64,000 bases of DNA from Catonia carolina. Lineage: Eukaryota > Arthropoda > Insecta > Hemiptera > Achilidae. The stretch spans positions 58,323,722 to 58,387,721 of the forward strand of contig JAQMRL010000005.1 of the NCBI GenBank assembly GCA_035578175.1. Direction: 5' to 3'. The notes beneath the pieces are model-generated. The model ran no database searches and was not told where the DNA came from. It saw only the letters and a list, made by a program, of their open reading frames with translations. The translations under genes were made by a program, and so were the position numbers. Shown here one piece after another: positions 44,164-55,300 of the stretch. Positions within the stretch are counted from its first letter, which is position 1. The number at the start of each line of letters is the position of its first letter.

Positions 44164-44733
44164 TTAACACGTTGACTGCCGCACTAAATTTTGTGACACT
44201 TACAGTGGGGCCATCATACTTTTTTTATTTTTCACATTTTATTCTTTTTTCTTCTTATTTTACTTCATTTATTAATTAAATTAATAACAGCTTTTTTTGT
44301 AAAATAAAGTTGTGACACACTTTTGGGTCACATGGCCTGCTGGAATGATTTTACATTTCAGAGCCATGTGACCCATTTTGTGTCACAATAAAAAAGTAAT
44401 AAACATAATTGGGTTTTGTTGCAAAGTATTCTAGACTATTTCTTTCTACCAAAATAAGCAAAAAAAAAAGTAATAAAATGAAAAATAATAACAACATTCT
44501 AGTACAGGACAACAAGGAAAACTACCTGTATACGCAATATCCTATTATTTGAAAAATACCAACTATTTAAACAGTCTAAGTGTATAATGTCATTCTCTGA
44601 AGCTGTGGCTTTTGAAACCACAAAACACTGCTTAAAAATCAGTCATGTACTGTGACTCATTTTTGATGCACGTGGCCCATATTTAAAGAAATGTGTGACA
44701 TATATTTGGGTCACATAGCAGTCAACACGTTAA
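44164..44733. mobile_element. Nonautonomous piggyBac-like element, TTAA target
   Basis: TTAA at 44164-44167 and 44730-44733; inverted ends CACGTTGACTGCC and AGCAGTCAACACG. A central palindrome has GGGTCACATGGC...GCCATGTGACCC. No coding region. Just downstream of gene 1. Confidence 0.8.
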
Positions 44734-44814
44734 CTTAGTATTTTTGTATAATCCCTAATGTTGAAATTTTAAATAATACGTCTGTTTAAAATCCTACATA
44801 GGATGTTTGATAAA

Positions 44815-45125
44815 ATAATCCCTAATGTATGTACGTTGCAATCTGTTCAATTTTAGAACAATAACTAATCCCCTGACCAGTGAGACAAGGTTGATATTTG
44901 TAGGATGACTTGTAAATGAGGTGTTTATCTTGTGCAGACTCAGGTTGAAGATTCCTGAGAGAGTAGGTGATTAATTGAACCCTAACCTTCAAACTAGACT
45001 GGTAACCACTATCTAGTATTCAGATCCATATGTAGTTAAATATATTTACTAGGATTTGAACTACAAAAAAATTTGTCGCTGAAAATCAGCTGACTTTACC
45101 ACTAGACCAACCCCCCAGTGGTTTT
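44815..45125 (-). mobile_element. SINE family B, near full length
   Basis: Reverse complement of family B from GTACGTTGCAATCTGTTCAA to TTTACCACTAGACCAACC. Confidence 0.75.
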
Positions 45126-45129
45126 AACT

Positions 45130-46200
45130 TAATAGTAGACTAAATTTATTACACAATGTTATTAAAAACTTAACATAAATCATTATGGCCATTTTCAATC
45201 TGAAGATTCTAGATATCATGACCTTAACCCAAGGGTACATAAGCCATGTCTTCACCCAGTGTGATTATAAGGACAGCAATTTACAGAAATCTAATATTCA
45301 CAAAATAGAGGAAAATTAATTTATTTTATTACTAAGTAACTCTCAGCTGTCTGCTTAGCAAAATACTACTACTGAAGTAAGACTTAAGCAAAATCTTGTA
45401 ACCTGAAACAAAGCGAACAACACTACATCCTAAAAAAAAGTACTTGAATTATAATAAAAATACCGTATATTTATAATGATAATTAACCATAAACTTTAAT
45501 TTAAACTTATGATAGACTGAAACAATCTCACTTATTAAATTCTCCGATGACTCATCTGAACGCATATAGAAGACATTTAAACTGAGCCCATTGACAAAAT
45601 TATTGGAAGCCTGTTCCAAAGCTTGACCACATGCAGCAAGAAGAAATTCTGTTTCATCATTGAGCTTAAGTGGTTTTTCAGTAAAGTAGCTGAGTGACTT
45701 TGAGTCCTACCATTGAGATTCCTGATTAACAATAGAAATGGAGTCAGGAAGAAACCATTTAATAATTTTTATGTTTCTATCAGATCCTATCATGCTTATC
45801 TGCTTTGGATGTTGGAGATCATCTTGACTAACCTAATCTTGTTGGTTATTTTATGGATTTTGTGTGATACCAAGGTCGTTAACAAAATTAAAGCTGGAAT
45901 AATATTACCATAAAGATGATAATCATGGCCGAAATTGTCTCATCCCACATGCACAGCATTTTGAAATCTTTCAGCTCAACATCCATTCCCTCTGACCATG
46001 CCAACATACAGTCAAGATCAGAAATGTACGGTAAATGAGGCAAAACATTTTTAATTCTTTTTTTATTATTCCAAAGATGAACCAATCATTTTGTTATTAG
46101 AACTAGCTTTAAGGAGAGCGTCAATCATGCTATTTCTAAGAGCCGAAAAGTATGTGACACCAAAAAACCATTTATTCACCGCAAGAAGATAGTGATAATT
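45130..46200. other. Intergenic DNA, possible decayed retroelement, unassigned
   Basis: Minus frames such as 46085-45888 (HLPYISDLDCMLAWSEGMDV) have protein-like composition but no motif I can name. No intact gene. Confidence 0.3.
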
Positions 46201-46207
46201 AAATCCT

Positions 46208-46310
46208 AACCCGGTGGGTTGATCTAGTGGTAAAATTTTCATCACAAGTCAGCTGTTTGACAGCTGATATATGGAGATGAAGGTTCCATGGTTCAAATCC
46301 TAGTAAAAGT
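46208..46310 (+). mobile_element. SINE family B, head only, cut by a pogo-like element
   Basis: GGTTGATCTAGTGGTAAAAT, then GGTTCAAATCCTAGTAAAAG, where the pogo-like TIR begins. Confidence 0.7.
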
Positions 46311-47160
46311 ACAGTCGGACTTCTATTTATCGAACTTCTATATATCAAAATTTTTATATATCAAAGTATTTCCTGAGTCCAGTGAAATTTTAATGGAAAA
46401 ATGTTTCTGTATATCAAAAACAAACTCTATAATATTTCGAACTTAATTTTAGTAAAAATTTAAATAGAACTCCATACAGCTGTCTCATAACACAATAGTC
46501 AATCTGAAACTGTGAGAGAGAGAGGGGGTGAGAGGGAGAGAGAGAGCAACGTGATAATAGAGTACGTTGATCACTTTGGTCAACCTGTGAGAGTAGTGTG
46601 GTACTCGTATACTATGTACAATCAAAAATATGTAGATATGATGATGTTTTTTTTTTTTTTTTTTTTTTTTTTTTTGGTTTAACGTCCGACTGTTTTGCAA
46701 ATTGCTGCTAATGCAGACGGTGAAGGATGAAATGAATTTTTTGTAACGTATGAAAAAAATGCCATGCCCGAGTGGGATTCGAACCCAAGACCGCGTGATG
46801 AGAGGCGAGCACGTTACCAACATCGCCAACGCGGCTGGCCGATATGATGATGTGGATGAAGCTGTTCTCAAATGGGTAAAAATATTATACGAGATAAAAA
46901 CATGCCTAAGCAAAAGAGAAACATTGTTCTTTTTGTGGACGATTGCCCTACACATCCGCCTTCTGTCTCAAAAAATTAGTAAACGTGAAGCTTGTTTCTC
47001 CTCCAAATACCACGTTGAAACTACAACTTATGGACCAAGGTGTTTTTAAAACTTAAAAATTTGTTATAGAAAACAGGTTCTCAAGAGACTTATTCTTGCG
47101 TTGGAAAATGACAAACCTATTGAAAAATTAATGTTATTAACCTCAGGCTGTCTATATTAG
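46311..47160 (+). pseudogene. pogo/Tigger-like transposon remnant
   Basis: Starts with TIR-like CAGTCGGACTTCTATTTATC after TA. Decayed transposase: DEAVLKWVKILYE (CENP-B-type HTH side), then NIVLFVDDCPTHPPSV and, after frameshift, a stretch ending LKLQLMDQGVF, the DDE region of the pogo family. No 3' TIR found. Interrupted by a SINE. Confidence 0.75.
46647..46840 (-). mobile_element. SINE family G with about 30-base poly-A and 12-bp TSD
   Basis: GATATGATGATG flanks at 46635-46646 and 46841-46852. Long T-run, then GGTTTAACGTCCGACTGTTT and tRNA-like head with B box GGGTTCGAATCCC. Long clean tail indicates a young insertion. Confidence 0.93.
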
Positions 47161-47164
47161 AATA

Positions 47165-48830
47165 AAATTAGTAAAGGTGTGGCAGAATGATGAAGCAGAA
47201 TTGACGATAAAAAAATTGTTTTTTAATAGCCGGCTTCTCTGAAAAAACTGTTGTAGAAAAAGTCAATGTACTACCGCAAATTGAGGAATGTTGGGTCCAT
47301 TGGCAAGTATGACCAACGACAATATTTCACTTAATAAATTTTTAAGGGTAGATGAAGACATTATTGTAGCAGAATATCCAACAGACGCATGTTTTTCATT
47401 ACTGTTTTCATTTTATTATTTTTAACCAAAATACAGTATCATTTAAGTATAGTGCGTAGCCTTATAATACTGTACAATAACTTTATTATATTAAACAAAC
47501 TTTATTGTAAACAAATACTGTTTTTTAGGCTATATGGTTACGGTCGAGTAATCTCACGTAATATAAGTAGCAGTCTTAATGATAAAAAAACAGCGTTACA
47601 ATCCTGACAGTTACAACAATTCTCACAATATTCTTGTTCAAATTATTTCCAATGCAATAAAATTCATCCCTTAAACTAAAAAAAATTATACAATATGAAC
47701 TTTATTTTCTTATTTTTTTTTTACAGAACAAGCCAAAGAATTTGATCAAGTGGCCATAAAGAAATGAATAACTATGTCAACAAAAGATTTAAACTCTTTA
47801 AATATTTTAAAACAAACATAATTATAATTTTGTGAACAATTCACTTTGAAAATGCATTTGTTTTCAAAATATTCAATCAGATTTAATTTAAATACTTATA
47901 GTTCATTATTGTTTTTGGATGGAAATGTGAACATCTCTTCTCAGTTTTTTCTGACAGTCTTCATTTCTGTATTTTCAAATTAATGTATATATATTTTTTT
48001 AATCCTTTGAAGCCAAACTTTACATTATTTTTTTTATATTAATTTATCCCATTTTTTTCAATCCTTGTTTAGTCATTGTAAATAATTATTTTCATTTCTT
48101 AGACTTTTTGAATAACTTGTTAATTATTTTAAATTATTTTTTCTTTAGTCATACTTCCGTATTTAAAAAATTTCCTTTGTTTAAATTAAATAAACATGGT
48201 TGTAAAGTTTGTATTTTGAATCAAAAATAATTAGTATTTCCAACAAGATTAAATGTTTGTTTGAAAGTGTATTGGGTTGAACACAAGACAGTGCCTTCGA
48301 AGTGATGACTGTAAGAAAAGACAAATGTAAAATATGGAGATTAGGGTATGATTATAATAAAGAATATATATAAAATGACTGAAGTTTTATTATTTTTTTT
48401 AAATTTAAGTAATAAACAGCTTTTTCGTAACTACAGTTGACTCCTTTGTAAGATCATCAGTTATAAAAGTAACTTTGGCTATTAAGAAAAAAAACAGTTC
48501 AGTCCCACAAAGTTCTTTTGGACACTACGTTACAGTCCATTCAAAATAGCATGATAGTAAATCTCTGAATGGTAGTAACGTTTCTGAATAAAAAGTCCCT
48601 TTTCGAAAGTAGAAATACCCTTTTAATTATTTTTAGCGGTATTCTTATTATTCTAAGTGGTAGCAGAGATGCATGAGCACATTAAAAAAATTCCCTCTGT
48701 TCTTAATTCCATTTAAGTAATACTATCATTCTATTTCCAGTGGACTATAAATGGCTTTACTTACAACATAATTTTTTGATAATAGCCTGCTTAGCTTGTT
48801 ATTCATAATTCTACTAAAATTGTTGTAAGT
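47165..48830. other. Intergenic, no gene seen
   Basis: AT-rich with no recognised repeat. A short frame after a pyrimidine tract at 47727 (EQAKEFDQVAIKK then stop) is too small to support. Confidence 0.4.
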
Positions 48831-48837
48831 AAAATAC

Positions 48838-48881
48838 AATTCCTTCGAGCTTTTGCATAGCTGCAAAAACTCGAAGGAATT
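48838..48881. repeat. Hairpin, 20-bp arms with one mismatch
   Basis: AATTCCTTCGAGCTTTTGCA, loop TAGC, then the inverted arm. It abuts the LINE fragment that follows and may mark a foldback at its 5' end. Confidence 0.8.
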
Positions 48882-49000
48882 TAGGACTCATAGCTTGGAT
48901 TAGTCATGATTTCAAATTTGAGAAGTCAGTACTTAGACTTTATAAGAGCCTTGTGCGTCCCGTCCTCGAATATTGTCATGATTTATTGACTAATATTGTT
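48870..49000 (+). mobile_element. LINE fragment (jockey/CR1-type RT thumb)
   Basis: Frame reads LGLIAWISHDFKFEKSVLRL and YKSLVRPVLEYC, the LG.I.R....F.....L..LY.SLVRP.LEYC pattern. Confidence 0.65.
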
Positions 49001-49251
49001 GAAGTATAGTGATTACATATGTATAGTCTTTTTTAATGAATTTAGTGCTAGATAAACTTAAATTAATTTTACCATACAGATAACCTTAATTACTTTGTCT
49101 CAGCAACACTGTGGGAAATAATATACAGTAGTGAAGTATATAAATACTTTAAAAGCTGTTCAGTACTGTATTTAATTCATATTTGTTAAGTTGGTTTAAA
49201 GAGTTAAGAGGTACTATGCTGTAAAAAAAGTAGTGTTAAGAGTTTGTAAAA

Positions 49252-49356
49252 ATGTTGGGCACAATTAGAAAAAGTTTATCAATGGAATTGAAATTAAGCA
49301 TCATCAAATATTTGGAGAGTGAAGACAGATGTACCAAAACTGTTCTTACCTATTAG
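49252..49356 (+). pseudogene. Short ORF resembling pogo/CENP-B N-terminal helix-turn-helix
   Basis: 34 codons from ATG: RKSLSMELKLSIIKYLESED, close to the (K)R..LT...K..II..LE.GE pattern. Stops at TAG 49354. No further transposase follows. Confidence 0.4.
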
Positions 49357-49377
49357 CAGGATTTAAAAGGGGGAAAG

Positions 49378-51976
49378 TTGACTCTGGAAACAAAATCCGA
49401 TTTTAGGATCCATACGAGGGGGTATTTTTTAAGTTGTTATAATAAAGATAAAATTAATGAGGGTAGTGGTGTTGATGGAGAACCAAATGAAGACCAAATG
49501 GGAGAAGATAACATCATGATAATAGGAGACTTAAATGCTCAAATTGGAGTGGATAGAGCAGGTTATGAAGAGGTAATGGGGTCCTTTGGTTATGGTGTAA
49601 AAAATTTGGAAGGTGAAAACATTCTGAACTTTTGTGTGAGGAATAATCTGAAAATAAAAAATACCTTCTTCAAGAAACAAGATAGTCATAAAATAACCAG
49701 ATACAGTTGGGATGGAAGATCTAAAACAGTAATTGACTATGTGATAACTGACAAACTACTAGGTGAAAGTGTGAGAGACACAAAAGTTATCCCTAGCGAG
49801 AGTCTAGACAGCGACCACAGACTTCTAGTGGCAGATTTACACTATAAGGTTGAACACACAGGAAATGCAAGAAAAGCTCCTAGAATAAAGGAATGGAAAT
49901 TAAGACAGGAGACAAATAAAAAGGCCTTCCAAGAACTAATAGTACAGAAGTTACCAAGGACTGAAACACAAAGTGCACAAGAGGAATGGAACCTCTTCAA
50001 AACAACACTAGTGGATAGTGCAATAGAAATATGTGGTAAGACAAATGGAAGAGTAAAAGAGAAACAAACTAGCTGGTGGAATGACAGAGTGAAAAAAGCT
50101 ATTAAAGATCGAAATATAGCAAAGAAAAATAAGGATGTTGAAAAACAGAAGAGAAGAGAATTGTGAAGGAAGAGAAGATTAAAAGCTGGGAGTCATTTGC
50201 ACAAAAACTTGAAGAGGATAGCAAGGGTAATCAAAAAATGCTGTATGCATTAGTGAAGAGTAAAAGAACTAACAGGGAGGATATAACGGCAATAGAAACA
50301 GACGATGGTACTATGTTCAGGAAAGCAGAAGGAATAAGAGAGGAGATGAAAAATTATTTTGACAAACTGTTAAATGGAGAGGTGGAAGAGGATTGCGGTG
50401 CCATGGAACCCAACATTCTGGAGGGAAAATATAAAGAGGAAAACCCAATTACATGGGCAGAAACAGAAAGTGCCTTGAAACTAATGAAAACTGGAAAGTC
50501 ATCGGGTATGGATGGATTGTCAGCAGATATGATCAAAGCGGCAGGTATACCGGGCCTACAGTGGTTACATCGAACACTGGGAGTAATCTGGAAAGAAAAT
50601 AGGATACCAGAAGAATGGAAGAAGGGACTGATCATACCACTGTTCAAGAAAGGGAGTAGAAGAAAGTGTGCAAATTATAGAGGAATTACTTTGCTGTCAC
50701 ACTGTCTAAAAATAATGGAAAAGATCATAGAAAAAAGACTAAGAACACATATAGAACATCGATTCGAGGAAGAACAACATGGTTTTCGATGCAATAGAGG
50801 AACAGTAGATCTTGTTTTTGCCATAAGGCAACTGATGGAGAAGCACTGGGACAAAGGAAAGGATTTGATTGTTGTGTTCTTGGACTTAAAAAAAAGCATA
50901 TGATAGTGTGCCAAGAAGTAAAATATGGGAATCTTTACAAAAACTGGAAGCCCCAATTTCTTTAATTTGTAAAATCAAAATGTTGTATGTGGAATGTGAA
51001 AGCTGTATTCAAATTGGAAATGGTAGATCAGAATGGTTTCGAACTAAAAGAGGTGTTCAACAAGGAAGCGCACTCTCCCCACTTCTTTTCATTGCTCTCA
51101 TGGATGTAATTATTAAAGAAATCAAAGCTGTAAATCCTGGAAATTTGAATGCATTAGTGTTTGCAGATGATGTGGCCATCTGGGGAGAGACAGAGCAATA
51201 AGTGCAGGAAAAGTTGGATTGCTGGAACAAGAAATTTAAGGAGTTCAAACTAACTGTTAGTAAGCAGAAAACAGTAGCAATGAAAGTCAGCAGAACACCT
51301 GCGCAGTGTAACATAAAACTTGATGGAGAAAGGATTGAATGTGTGGGAAGTTTTGGATATCTTGGAAGTGTCGTCTCAAATAATGGGAGTGCTAAGCTAG
51401 AAGTTCTAAATAGAGTGAATAAAGGATCCTCCTTCTTTTACCAAGTGCGGAACTTAGTCTGGGATAAAACAGTTCCCATAAGAGCCAAACAGACCATGTT
51501 TAAAACATATCTTCTTCCAATAATGACATATGGCCTAGAAAGCTGTGTCTTATTGAAAGGGGACATTAGCAAATTACAGGCATGTGAGATGAAATTTTTA
51601 AGATCAGCCTTGCAGAAGACCAGAAGAGACAAGGTCAGAAATGAATATATAAGAAGAGATATGCAGGTGACCTTAACGATGGAAGAAAGATTATGTACCG
51701 CAAGACTCAAATGGTTTGGACATGTACAAAGGATGCCAGAGGCACGTATCCCCAGACAGTACTTGGACATGGAGGTATCTGGAAAGAGACCCGTTGGACG
51801 TCCCAGAAGAAGATGGACTGACCAAATAAGGGATGATCTCCTAACAAAAGGAATGACACTACAGGATATCAGAATACAAAAGGTATATCAAGATAGAGAT
51901 AGATGGAGGCATATCGTCCACTCAAATCCTACCCGGCCTGCTGGAAGGATACCCAGATGATGATGATGATGATGAG
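49378..51976 (+). mobile_element. Non-LTR retrotransposon, endonuclease + RT, nearly complete but broken
   Basis: Frame 49378-50166: endonuclease C-part (IIGDLNAQIG; SWDGRSKTVIDYVITD; SLDSDHRLLVADL). Frame 50163-50903: RT fingers (TGKSSGMDGLSADMIKAAGI; NYRGITLLSHCLKIMEKIIE; EEQHGFRCNRGTVDLVFAIR). Frame 50908-51960: RT palm (KRGVQQGSALSPLLF; LVFADDVAIWGE), thumb, then RPVGRPRRRWTDQIRDDL. Defects: frame change near 50163, one extra A in an A-run near 50890, TAA at 51199-51201. The 5' part of the endonuclease is missing. The frame ends at a short (GAT)n tail, as in RTE-type and related LINEs; clade not certain. Confidence 0.9.
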
Positions 51977-52260
51977 TGGTGTTGATGAGCCTACTTCCTC
52001 TCACTATTCAGTGCAGTTTGTTGTTGGTGTGGTGAAAGTGATAATGGTTACTAATGTTAACTCTTTACGGTGTAACAAAGAAAAAAATCAGGTAGCAAAT
52101 GAAAGAATTAATATGTAAACAAAGCAAATTAGAAAGCCAACGCACTTCTAAATTCATAAATAAACAATACGGATAAAACTACACATTAATTACCACAAAA
52201 ATATGTTTATTTCATTTCATACAAGACAACTAACTACTTTTTTGTCTTTTACAAAAATTA

Positions 52261-52266
52261 TTTATT
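52261..52266 (-). terminator. Candidate polyadenylation signal of gene 2
   Basis: TTTATT on the plus strand (AATAAA on minus) about 29 bases past the stop codon. Other AATAAA matches follow at lower coordinates in this AT-rich DNA, so the choice is weak. Confidence 0.35.
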
Positions 52267-52294
52267 TAGTAAAACCACTCATTTTTATAATATT

Positions 52295-52394
52295 TCACCA
52301 AACTGAACATTTCTTTAGTGGGTTCATTGGTGATCCTGGTGGACAGCTAAAAACACGTGAAAAATCTTCACTGTTTGACAGAGTACCAATCACT
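52295..52394 (-). CDS. Gene 2 last exon, CSVW and stop
   Basis: Acceptor ttattttcag, then [20 protein letters not shown] and [13 protein letters not shown] at 52297-52295. Same 100-bp length as the gene 1 last exon. Confidence 0.97.
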
Positions 52395-55300
52395 CTGAAA
52401 ATAAAATAAAACAAAACAATCTTGTATTAAAAAAAGTTTTTCATTGTTAGATTGTATTACAGTTAGCCCAATCTGAATTGGCGAGCATAGTAAAAGATTT
52501 ATGATCATATTTCTCTTCATCCCTCGCCTACATGTACAAGTAACTCACAAACAACGAGACAAGAAATGGGTAAATTGTTTATTTATTTTTCTCAATAAGA
52601 AGGAAAATTGTTTACACAGTTTGTGGTCTTAGAAGACACTCTGTATTTGTTGTTAGTAACTATTTGAGTTGATGCGCCAATTCAGTTTGGACATACTATA
52701 ACTCTGAGAGATACTGCCAGATAACAGTCTTATTCATCAGTTATTATATTTTTGTAGTATCAATCAAAGTTAAAATGTAAAATTGTTTAAAATTTTTACA
52801 TATTGTTTTGCTTTCCCAAACTTATATGTTTCGGTGCATCCACCAACATCAGAATATATGAAATATTAAAATTGAAACAAATTTTATTAAAACACTTTAG
52901 TATTTTAGTTGTATTTATAACAATACTTTAATTTGCTATACCTTTAGTCATTTCATAAAAAAAAAAACTGTTTAACCATTCAAATCTATTCCCTGTTATG
53001 TTTTGTGTATATGGCAGCTGTAGTCAATTTATTACCTCATAATTTTTAAGCTTGATTTGTTCATTATGTAAAATTATACCTAATGGCCGCATTCATGACC
53101 TCTAGTTAGCGTGCTTTGTTTTAAAGTAGAAGCCTAGGATTTGATTACCAGCTAGGATCTGGAAAATTATGACAAGTTCAAACCCACCAGTTCTCAAACC
53201 AAAGTTGCCACTAATAACCAAAATTTTGACTAAACAAAAGTTGTACCAATAATATTATAAAAAGAGAAAACCAAGAAAAGTTTTATAAATAATATACATT
53301 TCAGTATAATAGATCCGTAATAGCAATAAAAACAAAATTGGGAAATGAGATATTCCATATAAATATAAGTATTTGAGTAAGCAAAGGTACTTCATTGTTT
53401 TATTATCACATAAATGTTACCTGTATTTTCCAGGAGAATGTACAGCTGTTTTCAGTCCATTCCTAGATGCTTCAGGCCTTGTATTACCGCACCAAACTTG
53501 TGCAAAGTTTAGAAAGAACAGCTGCTGGCCGCTCAAATTAAGTCCTGGAAGAGTATCATCATCATAATAATTCCCGGTAGAAATACCATGACCGACTAAC
53601 CATTTTTTATAAGCCTGGAAAATTTTTCACATGCAATGAATATTATTTAAAACAGGATTTATTAATTTGTATTTTATCAGCCCTAAACTATACACAGTAA
53701 AGAATTAAAGTGACAAATAGCTTCAGATACGCAAAAAGACAGCTAGTAGTAAAATTTGGTCTTAGTCTTTTCTCACGTTGGGCATAACGCAACTCCTTTA
53801 CACTTCTCTCTACCGCTGCACCATCTCTCCTGCATTGCTCTCTTGCCACCACATCTTTTTCCCAATTCATTCATAACCAACTTCACTCTTAGTCTACTCC
53901 TTGGTCTTTTCCCCCTCCATTCCAAAGTACAGCATCATTTTAGGTTATCTATCCTCCAATCTACAGACATGACAAACCATTGTAACTCTGTCTATCCAGC
54001 TCTCTTTGTCAAGCTGTCTATCTCTAATTGTTCCTTAAATACATAATTTTTTACTCTATTTCTTCTCGTCTTACTCAGTATATTCCTCTAGAACTTCATT
54101 TCTGGATTTATTCCGGTTTTTTCAGTATCCTTTCTGACTTCTTTAACCATTTATCCGACACCTTAGGTCTACTGTTTAGTGTCTTAAATATTTGTTTTGT
54201 GAACTGGTTGTCATCCATTCCCTGTTGGACCTTATTGACCATTCCTGGCAGAAGCATTTGGCGGTTTTGATCACTTCAAACCGTTTTCGGTGGAGGAGAA
54301 CAAGCCCTCTCCACCAGTACACAGTGGTAAGTGTTTATGTGACCTAAAGAGCAAGCACAAGCGAACCCAAACGACCTTAAAACAAGGAGTGATTTTACTA
54401 TGATCTGAATAAATAACTAAAATTAAAGAAGTTCTTTAAGCGGTGTTAGTTTAAATTATTTCAGTTAGTTTTTTAACTTGGTAGGTTTCCTGCTTTTGGT
54501 AAAATTGACTAACTTATATAATTAAAAATTATCTTATTTTACATTTTTCTTTTCTATTTTCTTTGTCTTTTTTCATTTCCTTTTTCTTTTCTTTACATTT
54601 CCTTTTTTCTTTTTCTTCTTTCTATTTCTTCCTCTTTTTTTTCTTTCTTTACATTCTTTTTTTTTACGTTTCGGGGGGATGTCTGGACACCCTGGACCCC
54701 CTCCTTATCTACGCCCCTGGCCACACATCATAATTGTTAAATTATCATCTAATCATGTTTGTAAGTGGAATTATAACTCACCCTGTATGCTTGTTTAATA
54801 CCACCATTATCTGCTATATTTTCACCTTGTGTATTAATTCCATCTAAAGGAATACCAACTTCTTGGACCACATATTTGCTGTACTGTTCTAAAACAAACA
54901 GAAAACAATAACTTTACTCTTTTCATCCAATTCACATTACAATATATATCCCTACATTGCCCTATAACTATCAATTCCACCACCTCTAGCGTAATAGGAT
55001 AGTAACTACTATCCTATTCTTTACAATTCCTTTTTTCTTTTTCTTCTTTCTATTTCTTCCTCTTCTTTTTTTCTTTTTTCCTTTCTTTACATTCTTTTTT
55101 TTTACGTTTCAGGGGGATACAGTAAACTTACTGTAAGAAATTTTGTATTATCGTAATTTATTTATTATGTAATGTGTAATATGGACATAAATAAATTATT
55201 ATTATTTATTTATTTATTTATTTAGATTGTTTAGACCCATTCAGGATCACATAAAGTCAATTATGAACTGTTGCCGCCATTCCTCTTGTTCCTCCAGTAC

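Noticed and set aside
49378..51976. Intact, active LINE
   Set aside because: Two frame changes and one stop codon interrupt the reading frame and the 5' endonuclease part is missing; conceptual repair would be needed.
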